A stretch of DNA of 64,000 nucleotides from Aliarcobacter lanthieri (GCF_013201625.1 NZ_CP053839.1:1860001-1924000); one strand, 5' to 3'. Counted from the first letter of the stretch, positions 1-9,434 are shown. A program made the numbers and translations. The notes: a model not told the origin generated them from the letters alone.

Positions 1-147
1 AACTTGTATCTCTAGATTTTCATTTGAATTCTCAAGTTTTTGTAATTCAAAAATTACTTGTGGTTGTGATTCTATAATATTATTTGCATATAAAATAGTA
101 TTACTAAATAAAAAAAATATAACTATTTTATATACAAAATTTTTCAA
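1..147 (-). CDS. Exported protein of unknown function (partial, N-terminus only)
   Basis: Only the first 49 codons are inside the window; the gene runs off the left edge. A TTG start at 147-145 is preceded by AGGA at a normal distance, and this AGGA overlaps the stop of the upstream gene, so the two are probably translationally coupled. The N-terminus has a basic residue, a hydrophobic core (about residues 5-19) and a likely signal-peptidase site after Tyr20-Ala21, followed by a polar, Gln/Glu/Asn-rich stretch that looks like the start of a coiled coil. It sits at the 3' end of the flagellar operon, so a flagellar or cell-envelope role is possible. I do not recognise the family. Confidence 0.6.
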   Translation of the reverse strand, partial: MKNFVYKIVIFFLFSNTILYANNIIESQPQVIFELQKLENSNENLEIQV

Positions 148-154
148 AATATTC

Positions 155-481
155 CTAAATAATTGCATTAACTTGTGCAAATAACTCTTCATTTCTTCTT
201 TGCAAGTCATTTATTTTATTTTTTAAAGTAATATTTTCTAATCTTAAAGCTTGTAGATCATCTCTTGCTACTTGAAGATTTTCTTGGTTGTTTTTCAAAC
301 TATTTGTACCTATTTTTACTTGTTTTTCATATCGTTTAATTAAAGCTTCTAGTCTTAAAACTTCTTCATCAATAATTTCTTTTTCTTCTTTTATCTTTTT
401 GTACATAGCTTTATAAGCATTTGTACTTGAAATAAAATACAATAACAATATTGCTAATACAGTTGATATTATAAAATCCAA
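155..481 (-). CDS. Small membrane-anchored coiled-coil protein, unknown function
   Basis: A protein of about 108 residues with one N-terminal hydrophobic segment (about residues 1-20, IISTVLAILLLYF) followed by a highly charged helix, rich in Lys, Glu and Leu heptads, that runs almost to the end (LRLENITLKNKINDLQ). This is a membrane anchor plus coiled coil. The frame is open from a TTG at 508, but the TTG at 481 is preferred because AGGA lies six bases before it; the upstream TTG lies inside a hairpin and has no ribosome site. It follows flgE in the same direction and overlaps the ribosome site of the next gene. Function unknown; a periplasmic or motor-associated accessory role is only a guess from position. 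Confidence 0.6.
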   Translation of the reverse strand: MDFIISTVLAILLLYFISSTNAYKAMYKKIKEEKEIIDEEVLRLEALIKRYEKQVKIGTNSLKNNQENLQVARDDLQALRLENITLKNKINDLQRRNEELFAQVNAII

Positions 482-497
482 ATTTTTTCCTATGTTT

Positions 498-528
498 AAA
501 TAGAGCAAGAAGAAATCTTACTCTATTT
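498..528 (-). terminator. Hairpin after the distal flgE gene
   Basis: Arms 498-510 and 516-528 pair over 13 positions with one mismatch (C506/A520) around a 5-base loop. It lies just after the flgE stop and before the TTG start of the small coiled-coil gene. On the minus strand only three Ts follow, so it may be a weak terminator or an mRNA 3'-stabilising hairpin that lowers expression of the two small downstream genes relative to flgE. Confidence 0.5.
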
Positions 529-534
529 AGAATA

Positions 535-2721
535 TTATCTTTTTAAGTTAATAAGTGTACTTAACAACTCATCTGAAGTTGTAATTGATTTTGCATTTGC
601 CTCAAATGCTCTTTGGAATACCATTAGGTTTACTAAGCTTTCACTTAAATCTGCTTTACTTATTTCTAAAGCTTTTCCCATTACTCCAGATGTATTATTA
701 TTGTTAATACTATAAATTGCATTTCCAGATTCTTGAGTCTTCTGGAAATTATTATTTCCTACTGCCTCAAGTCCTCTATTATTTGTGAATCTAGCAATAG
801 AAACTTGTCCTACAGCATATAAAACTCCACCTTCATTTATAGTAATAAGACCTGTATCATCTATATTAAATGCTCCAAATTTATTATCAGAAATACCTAA
901 AGCATCAAGTCTTAATTGAAGGCTACTTTGAGTTGAAGTTTGGTCAACTCTAGTAACAATTTCCATAAATTCTCCACCAGCACCTTTTCTTCCAGAATAA
1001 TCTGGGTTTACTTCAATAAAAGTCGGATTAGTTACAGGAGGTACTGCACTTGCATCTGTATATGAAAGTTTAGCATCAAACTCAACATCATAATTTGAAC
1101 TATTTGTCTCTATTACTAAATTACCATTTACATTTTTAGCAACTAAATAATCACCTAATTGTGGTCCAGAAGCTGTTGTTGAATTATTTATAGCATCTAC
1201 TATGTCATCCAATGTTGCTCCTGCTGGAATTGCAATAGGAAGCGCTTGAGGAGGTACATTTCCATCATTTGGAACAGGAATATTATATCCCAAATTTTTA
1301 TCATATATATCTATACTAAATTCATATGCTCTAGTAGTACTTCCTAAAGAACCATATAAATCTTGTGTTGTATATACACTTTGTTGATTCCCAGTAATAA
1401 GTCTTGAAAGTGTATCTCTTGCGGCATCAATAGCTGCTTTTCCAGAACCAGCAACTGCAGTAGCTGTTGTTTGAAAAGAACCTTTTTTAGAAGTATTAAC
1501 ACTTTCACCTGCTGTTTCACTAACTTCTGTTATTTTAAACTCTTTTCCAGGAATTAAACCTTTAATTTGAATAGTACCTCTTAACATATCTGATAAACTT
1601 GTACTCTCTTCATACATTCCACTATCAGTTAATCCACTTTCAGTAGGATTTAGTCTATTTACAGCCATATATGCTACAAGTCCACCTGAACCTGAATTTG
1701 AGATTTTATCTGCCATAGCTTTATATGTATTTATTTTACCTGCAAGCTGATCATATTTTGCCACTTCAGCATCTTTTGCAGCTCTATCTGCTTCTGTTGC
1801 TGTAGGCATAGCTTCTAGTACTGCTGGATCTACTAAATTATATAAAGCTCTTTCATCAACTGGAGATGTAGGAAGAGAATTCCAAAGTTGCTCTCTCCAA
1901 TCTGATGTAGATTTTGTTGGAATATATTCTTGAGTATAAACAGCTCCATTTATAACTACTCGAATTGAACTTCCATCTGCTCCAAGAAGAGAATCAGGAT
2001 AAACTCCAGTTCCAAAATCTATTTGAGATACTTGAGATATAGAGCCTTGAGATGGTAAAGTTGGATCATCTTTATATTTTTGAAGCCAAGCATTATAATC
2101 AGCTAATGCCAAATCTATATCTTTTAGTTTTGAAGCTTTTGTTTTTGCTCCAGCACCACTAAATACAGAAGTATTATCTGACTTTGCTGTTTCACTATAA
2201 TTTGTAGCTTTTGAAGTTATAGTTTCTATATAATCCCCATGTCTAACTATAGTATTCCCAAGATTTTTTGTGTAAGCTTCCGTAAATCTTGTAGCATTTG
2301 GATTTGTACTTATTACATCGTTTTTTGTATCAATTGAACTCATAGCCCAACCTTGTACTTCATATCCATCTGCTGTTTGTAGTGTTCCACTCTCTCCCAT
2401 TCGGAAATTTCCAGCTCTTGTATAGAAAGTTTCTGCTGTTCCTAAGGTATTTTTATTTATTACAGTGAAAAAACCATCACCTTGAAGTGCCACATCATAT
2501 TCTACACCAGTAATTTTTGAACCACCAGTTACAAATATTTTTTCTGCATCTTGCACAAATGATCCTTTACCTATTTTATTTTGGTAAACTTGATCTGCAA
2601 ATGAGATTCTTCCTGCTTTATATCCAACTGTATTAACATTTGCTATGTTATTTGATTCGTTGTCTAAAGCTGTTTGATGTGCTGCTAATCCTGATATTCC
2701 AGTCCATAATGCACCTATCAT
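535..2721 (-). CDS. flgE: Flagellar hook protein FlgE (long form, 728 aa)
   Basis: FlgE polymerises outside the cell into the hook joining rod and filament. Evidence: the N-terminal rod/hook signature (MIGALWTGISGLAAHQTALDN then SNNIANVNTVGYK, residues 1-35), the 'GDGFFTV.....TFYTRAGNF' block at about residues 80-110, and the C-terminal 'LVNLMVFQRAFEANAKSITT' helix. At 728 residues it is much longer than enterobacterial FlgE (about 400); the extra length is in the surface-exposed middle, as is common for Campylobacterota hooks. The start ATG at 2721 has AAGGAT upstream. A second, shorter FlgE paralogue lies directly upstream, separated by an 87-bp gap with hairpins. This copy is the better candidate for the main hook subunit. 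Confidence 0.93.
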   Translation of the reverse strand: MIGALWTGISGLAAHQTALDNESNNIANVNTVGYKAGRISFADQVYQNKIGKGSFVQDAEKIFVTGGSKITGVEYDVALQGDGFFTVINKNTLGTAETFYTRAGNFRMGESGTLQTADGYEVQGWAMSSIDTKNDVISTNPNATRFTEAYTKNLGNTIVRHGDYIETITSKATNYSETAKSDNTSVFSGAGAKTKASKLKDIDLALADYNAWLQKYKDDPTLPSQGSISQVSQIDFGTGVYPDSLLGADGSSIRVVINGAVYTQEYIPTKSTSDWREQLWNSLPTSPVDERALYNLVDPAVLEAMPTATEADRAAKDAEVAKYDQLAGKINTYKAMADKISNSGSGGLVAYMAVNRLNPTESGLTDSGMYEESTSLSDMLRGTIQIKGLIPGKEFKITEVSETAGESVNTSKKGSFQTTATAVAGSGKAAIDAARDTLSRLITGNQQSVYTTQDLYGSLGSTTRAYEFSIDIYDKNLGYNIPVPNDGNVPPQALPIAIPAGATLDDIVDAINNSTTASGPQLGDYLVAKNVNGNLVIETNSSNYDVEFDAKLSYTDASAVPPVTNPTFIEVNPDYSGRKGAGGEFMEIVTRVDQTSTQSSLQLRLDALGISDNKFGAFNIDDTGLITINEGGVLYAVGQVSIARFTNNRGLEAVGNNNFQKTQESGNAIYSINNNNTSGVMGKALEISKADLSESLVNLMVFQRAFEANAKSITTSDELLSTLINLKR

Positions 2722-2746
2722 GATTAATCCTTTATATTAAGGTAAA

Positions 2747-2795
2747 TGAACATAAATGTTCATACTTTTATACAATTATTTGTACAAAAGTATGA
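2747..2795 (-). promoter_or_regulatory. Paired hairpins between the two flgE genes
   Basis: The 87-bp gap between the paralogues holds two inverted repeats. The larger pairs 2760-2775 with 2780-2795 (TCATACTTTT/AAAAGTATGA plus an inner TACAA/TTGTA, one mismatch) around a 4-base loop. The smaller is TGAACA-TAAA-TGTTCA at 2747-2762 and shares bases with the larger one, so the two cannot both form fully. No long T-run follows. This could be an attenuator or processing site setting the ratio of the two hook proteins. Confidence 0.45.
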
Positions 2796-2808
2796 GCAAA
2801 AGCCCATA

Positions 2809-4488
2809 CTATTTTATTAAACCTATTGCTGTTTGTAAAAACTCATCTGAAGTTGTAATAGATTTAGAATTTGCTTCAAATGCTTTTTGATAAACCATTA
2901 TTTGAGTAAGTGTTGTTCCATAGTCAATATTAGCTCTTTCAAGTGATTTTCCTTTTATTGTATTCATAGTATCAGCATTGAAAGGGTTTCCTGATAAATC
3001 TGTTTTTGAATATAGATTACCACCAGCAGGATTTAAACCTTGTTCATTTCTAAAAGCAGCTGTACTTAATCTTCCAACTAAAAATTTATTATCTCCACTT
3101 TTTACAAAGATAAATCCATCATCAGATATTTCAACATCAGCTACTTCTTTATCTGTTAATCCTAAAATATCTAATCTTACATTTATATCTGTCATACCAA
3201 TAGTACTCAAATCAGCATAATCCAAGACATTAGTTATCTCTAAATATTTAGCATCTGCTTTTTCAACAGCAGATTTTAAAGCTTCTTTTGCACTATCAAT
3301 CATAGACATTCCAGAACCTTTAATAGCTTCTTGAGTATTTGTAGATTTCAATTTTTCATCGTTTAACTTAATTTCACTTATTTTAAACTCTTTTCCTTGA
3401 ATTAAACTCTCTATTTCAATAGTACCACTTTTTGCACTTGAAGTAAATCCAGAATATGCTGAAATTTTATCTGATAAATCTTGCATAGCTTTTATTAAAC
3501 TATTTGCATTTGAATAAGCAGCAATATAGTCATCTCTTAAAGTTTGTTTATCTAATTTTGCTTGTATTTCTTCTGGAGTTGTTATTGGCATAGAATCAAT
3601 ATCAGCTTGTGTTGGAATAGTTGATGGATTAACCAAACCATATTTTGTTCTTCCACTATCATCTAAAAAGTTATATAAATTTTCCATATCTTCTTGATTT
3701 ATATTACCATTATGATCAAATTCTATACTAAAAGTTTTGTTTTCTATTGTAATAGTTAATTTATTTCCTTCTGGTACAAGAGATGATATTTTTGAAGAGA
3801 AATCAACTTGAGATTTCTGAGTTTGAGAAGCTACTTCTGGAACATTTGGTGTTAATTGATACTCTTTTAATTTATTTATATAATCTTCTCTTAAAGCATC
3901 TATATCATTTATTTTCGATTGTGAAGACTTATAATTATCACCTTTTAGTGAGATATCATCATCTTTTGCAGAAGATACATAATCTGTTGTTCTTGCATTT
4001 ATATTATAAATAGTTCCTAAACTATTACTGATATTTGTTGATACAATATTTTTTGTAAATTGATCTGTAAATATAGTATCAGCAGGATTTGTAGAACTTG
4101 TTAATCTGCTTTGAGGAACTAAACCTTGCATTTTATAATTATCTTGGTTTACTAAAAATCCATCTTTTGCTTGTACTAAGTTTCCAGCTCTTGTATAAAA
4201 AATTTCATCAGGATTTTCTCTACTTCTCACTATAAAGAAACCTTGTCCTTCAAGTGCAACATCTATTCCAACTCCTGTTCCTACAATTTGTCCTTGTTGA
4301 AATTGTTTTGAAATACTTTGGCTTCCTACTCCATATCCCATACCATTATTATACAACAAATCTGAAAAAGTTATTTGATCTTTTTTATGTCCAACTGTAT
4401 TAGAATTTGCTAGATTGTTTGACTCAACAGCTATTCCTCTATCTTGTTGATAAATACCTGACATTCCTTTCCACATTGCACCTATCAT
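2809..4488 (-). CDS. flgE: Second FlgE-type flagellar hook protein (559 aa)
   Basis: A paralogue of the neighbouring 728-residue hook protein: same N-terminal signature (MIGAMWKGMSGIYQQDRGI, SNNLANSNTVGHKKDQITFSDL), the 'GQGFFIVRS....IFYTRAGNL' block, and the C-terminal 'TQIMVYQKAFEANSKSITTS' helix. It starts 11 bases after the flgD stop, the classic flgD-flgE order, so by position this one is the canonical flgE. Two hook-type genes in tandem suggest duplication with divergence of the exposed domains; one may be a minor or cap-proximal subunit. It is secreted through the flagellar export gate and has no Sec signal peptide. Confidence 0.9.
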   Translation of the reverse strand: MIGAMWKGMSGIYQQDRGIAVESNNLANSNTVGHKKDQITFSDLLYNNGMGYGVGSQSISKQFQQGQIVGTGVGIDVALEGQGFFIVRSRENPDEIFYTRAGNLVQAKDGFLVNQDNYKMQGLVPQSRLTSSTNPADTIFTDQFTKNIVSTNISNSLGTIYNINARTTDYVSSAKDDDISLKGDNYKSSQSKINDIDALREDYINKLKEYQLTPNVPEVASQTQKSQVDFSSKISSLVPEGNKLTITIENKTFSIEFDHNGNINQEDMENLYNFLDDSGRTKYGLVNPSTIPTQADIDSMPITTPEEIQAKLDKQTLRDDYIAAYSNANSLIKAMQDLSDKISAYSGFTSSAKSGTIEIESLIQGKEFKISEIKLNDEKLKSTNTQEAIKGSGMSMIDSAKEALKSAVEKADAKYLEITNVLDYADLSTIGMTDINVRLDILGLTDKEVADVEISDDGFIFVKSGDNKFLVGRLSTAAFRNEQGLNPAGGNLYSKTDLSGNPFNADTMNTIKGKSLERANIDYGTTLTQIMVYQKAFEANSKSITTSDEFLQTAIGLIK

Positions 4489-4499
4489 AATAAGTCCTT

Positions 4500-5189
4500 T
4501 TAGTAAACTTTAGTAATTGAAGAAAATGGAAATTCAGTAGGATTTTTAGAGTAGATATTACCATCATTTCCACTTAACTCATATTTATGTTCTTCTAATG
4601 TTTTTCCATCTTTGTCTTTTATTATTAATTTTCCATCTTCAAGTTTTGGAACTCCTGGTCCATCCAAAACTATAGTTTCTCCAGTTTTTTTACCATTTTC
4701 ATCATATATATTTCCATCTACATCATATACTATATCTTTCGACTTTGCATCTTCACCTTCACCTTCTGTTAATTTTACTCCAGAGTGAGTATATAAATAT
4801 TCATAGGCTACAACTATTACTTCTCCATCTTTCATTTCGATAGAGCCAACCGTATAACCTTTTGTTGAACCATCTTCATAAGTTGAACCATTCTCAACTC
4901 CTCTTCCAATAATTCCAGTTGCTGTAGAAAGTGATGATTGAGTAAATGCTGTTTGAATCGATTGTAAAGCTTTAATCATTTCCATATTTGAATTTAATGT
5001 ACTCATTTGCATCTGTGTTGATAACATTTTAGATGAATCCATAGGCTTTGTAGGATCTTGAAGTTTAAGCTCCTCAATCATAAGCTTTAAAAAATCATTT
5101 GTTGTTAATTGATCATTACTTATACTTTGAGTGTATTGATTACCATATGCGTCTGTTGCACTATTTACTGTCATACTATTATCTGCCAT
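4500..5189 (-). CDS. flgD: Flagellar hook capping protein FlgD
   Basis: FlgD forms the temporary scaffold at the hook tip on which FlgE assembles. The N-terminal region has the family motif (LTTNDFLKLMIEELKLQDPTKP, about residues 28-49) followed by 'MLSTQMQMSTL'. The rest is an acidic, Gly/Lys-rich beta domain, rather repetitive (DGNIYDENGKK, EDGKLIIKDKDGK). At 229 residues it is of normal length. The start is the ATG at 5189, 10 bases after the fliN stop. It is placed between fliN and flgE within the operon, as expected for hook assembly. Confidence 0.88.
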   Translation of the reverse strand: MADNSMTVNSATDAYGNQYTQSISNDQLTTNDFLKLMIEELKLQDPTKPMDSSKMLSTQMQMSTLNSNMEMIKALQSIQTAFTQSSLSTATGIIGRGVENGSTYEDGSTKGYTVGSIEMKDGEVIVVAYEYLYTHSGVKLTEGEGEDAKSKDIVYDVDGNIYDENGKKTGETIVLDGPGVPKLEDGKLIIKDKDGKTLEEHKYELSGNDGNIYSKNPTEFPFSSITKVY

Positions 5190-5199
5190 TTTAAACTCC

Positions 5200-5487
5200 T
5201 TATATCATATGTTCATCAAAGAAATATCTAACAACATTATCAGAATCCATAGCATCTTGAACTCTAACTGCTAGTTTCTCATCAATTACGATTATATCAC
5301 CAGTTCCTATAATCCTTGAATTTACATAAATTTCTCCACCAGAACCTGCTGGTTTATGCAAAGAGATTATATCACCTTCTGTTAATTTCAAAAATTCACC
5401 AATAGATATACTTGTGCTACCAAGCATAACATCAACAACAATTTCTGTATCAACTAATAAATCATAAACTCTTTCACTAATTTCCAT
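5200..5487 (-). CDS. fliN: Flagellar motor switch protein FliN
   Basis: At 95 residues it is essentially one SpoA/FliMN C domain (TEIVVDVMLGSTSISIGEFLKLTEGD... GGEIYVNSRIIGTGDIIVIDEKLAVRV). FliN forms the bottom of the C-ring, works with FliM and FliG in rotation switching, and docks FliH-FliI export complexes, which fits fliH lying directly upstream. No FliM or FliY gene is present in this cluster, so the other C-ring parts must be encoded elsewhere. It lacks an EIDALL-type N-terminal CheY-binding motif; that motif type is instead seen on the CheZ encoded further up the operon. Confidence 0.85.
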   Translation of the reverse strand: MEISERVYDLLVDTEIVVDVMLGSTSISIGEFLKLTEGDIISLHKPAGSGGEIYVNSRIIGTGDIIVIDEKLAVRVQDAMDSDNVVRYFFDEHMI

Positions 5488-5535
5488 TTTAATACTTTTT
5501 TATATTATTTAGTAGATTATAACATAAAATCTATA

Positions 5536-6291
5536 TTATATTACTAAATCTAAGGATTCAAGCATTGAAGATACTTTTGCTTCAATACTTCCATCATAAT
5601 TTCCTAAATCACTAGCAATAACAACTCCCCCTGCTACAACATTAGCATCTTCAGAAAGTTCTATAAAAGGTTCTAATTCTAAATCTTTTTTTAAGATATA
5701 ATAATCTTTTGGATTAAGATGAATTTTAACTTTTGAAGCATTTTTAAGTTTTAAAAGCAATTGATTTATAGTTTGTTTAGCGATTTTTGTAGAGTTTTCA
5801 CCTACTTCAATATTTATAATTTTTTGTGCAATAGTAATAGATGTTTTTAAAAGTTTACTTTCTAACTGAAAAGTTGCTTGTTCAAAAAATGTTGCATATT
5901 GTTTTAAATCTTTTATAGCTTTTACAACTTGTGCATCTAAATCTTTTCCCTTTGTTATAGCATCTTGTTCAATCATTGTAACTTTTTGTGACACTTGTTC
6001 AATCTTTTGAGTTAATTTCTCAAATTCTAGAAATATTGGTTCTATTTTTTCAAGTACTTCACTATTATCTACGATGTTTACATGCTCTTTAAGAGTATGC
6101 TTTTCTTCTTCAATATTTTGAACTTTAGCAGTTTGTTCAACTTCTTCATCGCCAATTTTTAATGGTACAAAATGTTGAGATTCTTCTTTATCTACTTTTA
6201 AGTTTTTCTTATTAAAACTAGATAATTCAAATTTTTGTATATTATCATCAGTTCTTACTACTTTTGCAGTTGAATATACATTTTCAGCCAT
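5536..6291 (-). CDS. fliH: Flagellar assembly protein FliH
   Basis: FliH regulates the FliI export ATPase and links it to the C-ring. The 251-residue protein has a charged N-terminal half with coiled-coil character (about residues 80-140) and a C-terminal domain resembling FliH/V-type ATPase E subunits (LLKTSITIAQKIINIEVGEN... KVKIHLNPKDYYILKK... DANVVAGGVVIASDLGNYDGSIEAKVSSMLESL). The start ATG overlaps the fliG stop (TAATG), so translation is coupled. Gene order fliF-fliG-fliH is standard. FliI is not encoded in the window. Confidence 0.88.
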   Translation of the reverse strand: MAENVYSTAKVVRTDDNIQKFELSSFNKKNLKVDKEESQHFVPLKIGDEEVEQTAKVQNIEEEKHTLKEHVNIVDNSEVLEKIEPIFLEFEKLTQKIEQVSQKVTMIEQDAITKGKDLDAQVVKAIKDLKQYATFFEQATFQLESKLLKTSITIAQKIINIEVGENSTKIAKQTINQLLLKLKNASKVKIHLNPKDYYILKKDLELEPFIELSEDANVVAGGVVIASDLGNYDGSIEAKVSSMLESLDLVI

Positions 6292-7301
6292 TAATTGTTC
6301 TCTCTTTCTATTACTCCATCATCCATTAACTTTTGGGCAACAGCAAGCATTCTTCTTTGAGCAGCTTCAATATCTTTGATTTTAACTTTTGTAAGCATTT
6401 CGCTCTCTTCAAAGAATCTATCTTTAACCCTTTGAGACATAGCACTTGTAACTTTATCAATTTGCTCTTCAGTTGCATTTTTCATAGCAACAGCAACATC
6501 TGCTGATTCAACACCTTGAATAATTTTCATAATATATTCTGTATCCAAATTTAATAAATCTTCAAATACAAACATATTATCTTTAATTCTTGCAGCTAAA
6601 GCAGTATCTATACCATTGATATTTTTTAAAATATCCATAGCTTTTGGTCCCATTTTATTAAGCATATCGGCAACGACTTTAACTCCACCAACATCAACAA
6701 TAGAAGACAATAAAGATTCTAGTTTTCTTTCTAATACAGCTGAAATAGTTCTTACAACATCTGGCGAAACATCTTTTATTGTTGCTATTTGAATACTTAC
6801 TTTTACTCTTATTTCTTCATCTAGTTCCATTAAAACATCAGCTGATTTTGAGGGATCCATATGAGCCAATATAACTGCAATTGTATGAGGAGATTCATCT
6901 TTAATAAAATCACTTAACTGCTTTGGATTTACACCATCTAAATAAGAGAACGCTTGATTTGCTAATTTCATTCGTGAAAGTTTTTCTAAAACCTCATCAG
7001 CAGCTTCTTGTCCAATTGACTTATATAAAATTTCTTTAGCAAAATCATATCCACCTGAACTAATAAACCCTTTAGTTCTAGTATATAAATGAAATTCTTC
7101 AAGTATTGCCAAAGATACTTCTTTATTTATTGATTGTATTTGAGTAATGGCTGTTGATATACTTTCTACATATTCTTTATCCAAATATTGAAATATTTTA
7201 ACAGTTGAATCTTCACCTATTAATACAAAAAATCTTGCGACTTTTTCTATCATAGACATACCCTTTAATATATCAATTTCACTATATGCATCTACAGCCA
7301 T
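6291..7301 (-). CDS. fliG: Flagellar motor switch protein FliG
   Basis: FliG is the C-ring protein that meets the stator and generates torque. Features seen: the N-terminal FliF-binding domain, the EHPQ-like motif (here ESPHTIAVILAHMDPSKSADVL, about residues 134-155), the Gly-Gly hinge (VGGVKVVADMLNKM), the 'MFVFEDL' loop and the charged C-terminal torque helix (QIDKVTSAMSQRVKDRFFEE). Its 336 residues match the usual length. It starts with ATG 9 bases after the fliF stop and ends overlapping fliH. Confidence 0.95.
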   Translation of the reverse strand: MAVDAYSEIDILKGMSMIEKVARFFVLIGEDSTVKIFQYLDKEYVESISTAITQIQSINKEVSLAILEEFHLYTRTKGFISSGGYDFAKEILYKSIGQEAADEVLEKLSRMKLANQAFSYLDGVNPKQLSDFIKDESPHTIAVILAHMDPSKSADVLMELDEEIRVKVSIQIATIKDVSPDVVRTISAVLERKLESLLSSIVDVGGVKVVADMLNKMGPKAMDILKNINGIDTALAARIKDNMFVFEDLLNLDTEYIMKIIQGVESADVAVAMKNATEEQIDKVTSAMSQRVKDRFFEESEMLTKVKIKDIEAAQRRMLAVAQKLMDDGVIERENN

Positions 7302-7310
7302 TAATTAACC

Positions 7311-9026
7311 TTATTTAAAATTAACATTACCTTCACTTAAAAGTAACTCTATCATTCTAGCAATATCTGCTGGATTACCATTTATTTCTCTATCTAGTTC
7401 CTCTATAAAAACTTCATACTTAGCAGCTGATTCTTCATCTAGTCCATCAATATTATTTAATATCTGACTTTTAACTTTTGATTTTAGCCTTCCTTGTGCT
7501 GTATTTTGATCAAATTCATCATCAAGACCAGCCAACATATCTTTAACTAAATCTTCATCATCAACTAATATTTCTTGTTTTTTCCCTTCACCTAATATAA
7601 CCATATCATTACTTGCAATAAATTTCTTATAAAAAATAAATAAAAGTAATCCAACAATTAAATATTGAATATAATCTTTATATTCTTCTAATATAGATTT
7701 TACATTCATTGCACTTATATAACTACTACTTGAACCAATGATATTACCATGTTCATCAATCAACTCACCATTCTCATTATAATTTTTAAGTCCAACAAAT
7801 TTGAAATCTCTCACTGTAATTGTGTCACCTCTTGCTTTATCATAACCTATTGCATCGGCTGCTAATGATTCCAAAGATGCTAAAAACTCAGCTTTTTCAG
7901 GATGGTCTTGTAAAACACTCGAATCAAATGTAACAGAAGCTGTAATCCTTCTAATATTTGTAAAATTACCATCTCTTTGTGATATTAGTTTTCTTGATAT
8001 TTCATAATTAGTAACAGTATTTGAACTCTCACTATTTTGTGATAATTTATTGTTATCTAAAGCCATCTGTGGAGGTTGTATATTATTATCTACTCCAGCA
8101 ACTCCACCAACATTTACAGGAAGACCTTGAGCATTACTTGTATTTTCTATAACCTGTTGAGAACGTATACTTCCTTCTGGACTATAAATCTCCTCTTCAA
8201 TATCTTTTTTAACAAAATCCAAAGTAACATTTACTTTAGCAACAACTCTTCCAACTCCAACAACTGGTTCCAATAATGTTATAATCTTCTGTTCATAATC
8301 ATTTTCTACTCTATCTTTAAATTTTGTTTGAATAGTTGACTTTTGTGTATTTACTTCTTCAGCTGATACTTCTAGCAGATTTCCATCTTGGTCTATTAAC
8401 TGAATATTTTCACTTTTTAGATCCGGAACAGCTGATGATATAAAATTCTTTATTCCATCAACTTGTTTTTGAGTTAAGAAAATACCTTGTTTTAAAGTAA
8501 TAACAGCTGATGCTGTTGTATCGCTTTTTTTCTCAGTAAATATTGTTTCTTTTGGAATAGCTATTTTTACACCCGCCTTTAAAACTCCAGATAAAGACTC
8601 TAAACTTTTACTAAGCTCACCTTCTAAAGCTCTTAAATACTTAACTTTATTCTCAAAATTTGTTGTACCTAAAGATGACTTCTCAAAAATTTCCCATCCA
8701 ACATGTTTATTTGTAGAAGCTTCACTTGTAACAAGTTTTATTTTTGCAATATTTATAAACTCTTTTGAAGTTTTTAAAGTAAGATTATTCCCACTTCCTG
8801 TTACTATAAACTGTATTCCTGCATTTTCAAGCTCTTCAGTTGCTCTCATTACATCAGCTTGAGTAAGATTTGATGCAATCGTATAACTTAGCTTTTTATC
8901 TTCTGCTTTTACACTACTATATATTAAAAATCCAGCTATCAAAAGTACTAATACTGCAAATCCACCTACAATTGCAATTCTTTGTGCTTTGTTTAGATTA
9001 TTTATAAACTTTAAAAGTTGTTCCAT
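7311..9026 (-). CDS. fliF: Flagellar MS-ring protein FliF
   Basis: FliF builds the MS-ring in the inner membrane, the base of the flagellum and housing of the export gate. It has a transmembrane segment at about residues 17-37, a YscJ-like ring-building region (TQADVMRATEELENAGIQF... EGELSKSLESLSGVLKAGVKIAIP), a variable periplasmic middle, a second membrane segment at about 447-463 (YIQYLIVGLLLFIFYKKF), and an acidic cytosolic tail that binds FliG (ending ADIARMIELLLSEGNVNFK). Its 571 residues are normal. It starts 12 bases after flgB. Confidence 0.95.
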   Translation of the reverse strand: MEQLLKFINNLNKAQRIAIVGGFAVLVLLIAGFLIYSSVKAEDKKLSYTIASNLTQADVMRATEELENAGIQFIVTGSGNNLTLKTSKEFINIAKIKLVTSEASTNKHVGWEIFEKSSLGTTNFENKVKYLRALEGELSKSLESLSGVLKAGVKIAIPKETIFTEKKSDTTASAVITLKQGIFLTQKQVDGIKNFISSAVPDLKSENIQLIDQDGNLLEVSAEEVNTQKSTIQTKFKDRVENDYEQKIITLLEPVVGVGRVVAKVNVTLDFVKKDIEEEIYSPEGSIRSQQVIENTSNAQGLPVNVGGVAGVDNNIQPPQMALDNNKLSQNSESSNTVTNYEISRKLISQRDGNFTNIRRITASVTFDSSVLQDHPEKAEFLASLESLAADAIGYDKARGDTITVRDFKFVGLKNYNENGELIDEHGNIIGSSSSYISAMNVKSILEEYKDYIQYLIVGLLLFIFYKKFIASNDMVILGEGKKQEILVDDEDLVKDMLAGLDDEFDQNTAQGRLKSKVKSQILNNIDGLDEESAAKYEVFIEELDREINGNPADIARMIELLLSEGNVNFK

Positions 9027-9038
9027 CTAAAACCTTAA

Positions 9039-9434
9039 TTAGCTTTTACCAGAGGCATCAATAACCGATCTGAATAATCTTGAATCTTTTTTTATTGAAG
9101 ATTGTATTGCATCAAAAATTATTTTATTTTTTGATTGCTCACTCATTTGACTATCTAAATTTACATTATTTCCATCATTTTGTTCAACTAGATTTGGAAC
9201 TTGAACTAATCTTGGATTACTTAATCCTTTATAGTCCAAATTTTGCATATGATTTGAACTAGTTCTTTTTAATTTTAAAATATTTTGTTTTTCTAATTCT
9301 TCATCAAATATTAAATCTTTTGTTTTATAGTTTGGTGTATTTACATTTGCAATATTACTAGATATTACTTTTTGTCGTTCTCCTCTAAAATTCAACTGTT
9401 CAAAAAGTTTATTTGATATTTCACTTGCTTGCAT
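9039..9434 (-). CDS. flgB: Flagellar basal-body rod protein FlgB
   Basis: FlgB is the proximal rod subunit. The 131-residue protein has the rod signature (RQKVISSNIANVNTPNYKTKDL, about residues 19-40) and the typical end (GNNVNLDSQMSEQSKNKIIFDAIQSSIKKDSRLFRSVI). Its start overlaps the flgF stop in a TAATG. In most relatives flgB is followed by flgC and fliE; here it is followed directly by fliF, so the proximal rod genes have been split. FlgB is therefore named on its own features rather than on neighbours. Confidence 0.85.
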   Translation of the reverse strand: MQASEISNKLFEQLNFRGERQKVISSNIANVNTPNYKTKDLIFDEELEKQNILKLKRTSSNHMQNLDYKGLSNPRLVQVPNLVEQNDGNNVNLDSQMSEQSKNKIIFDAIQSSIKKDSRLFRSVIDASGKS

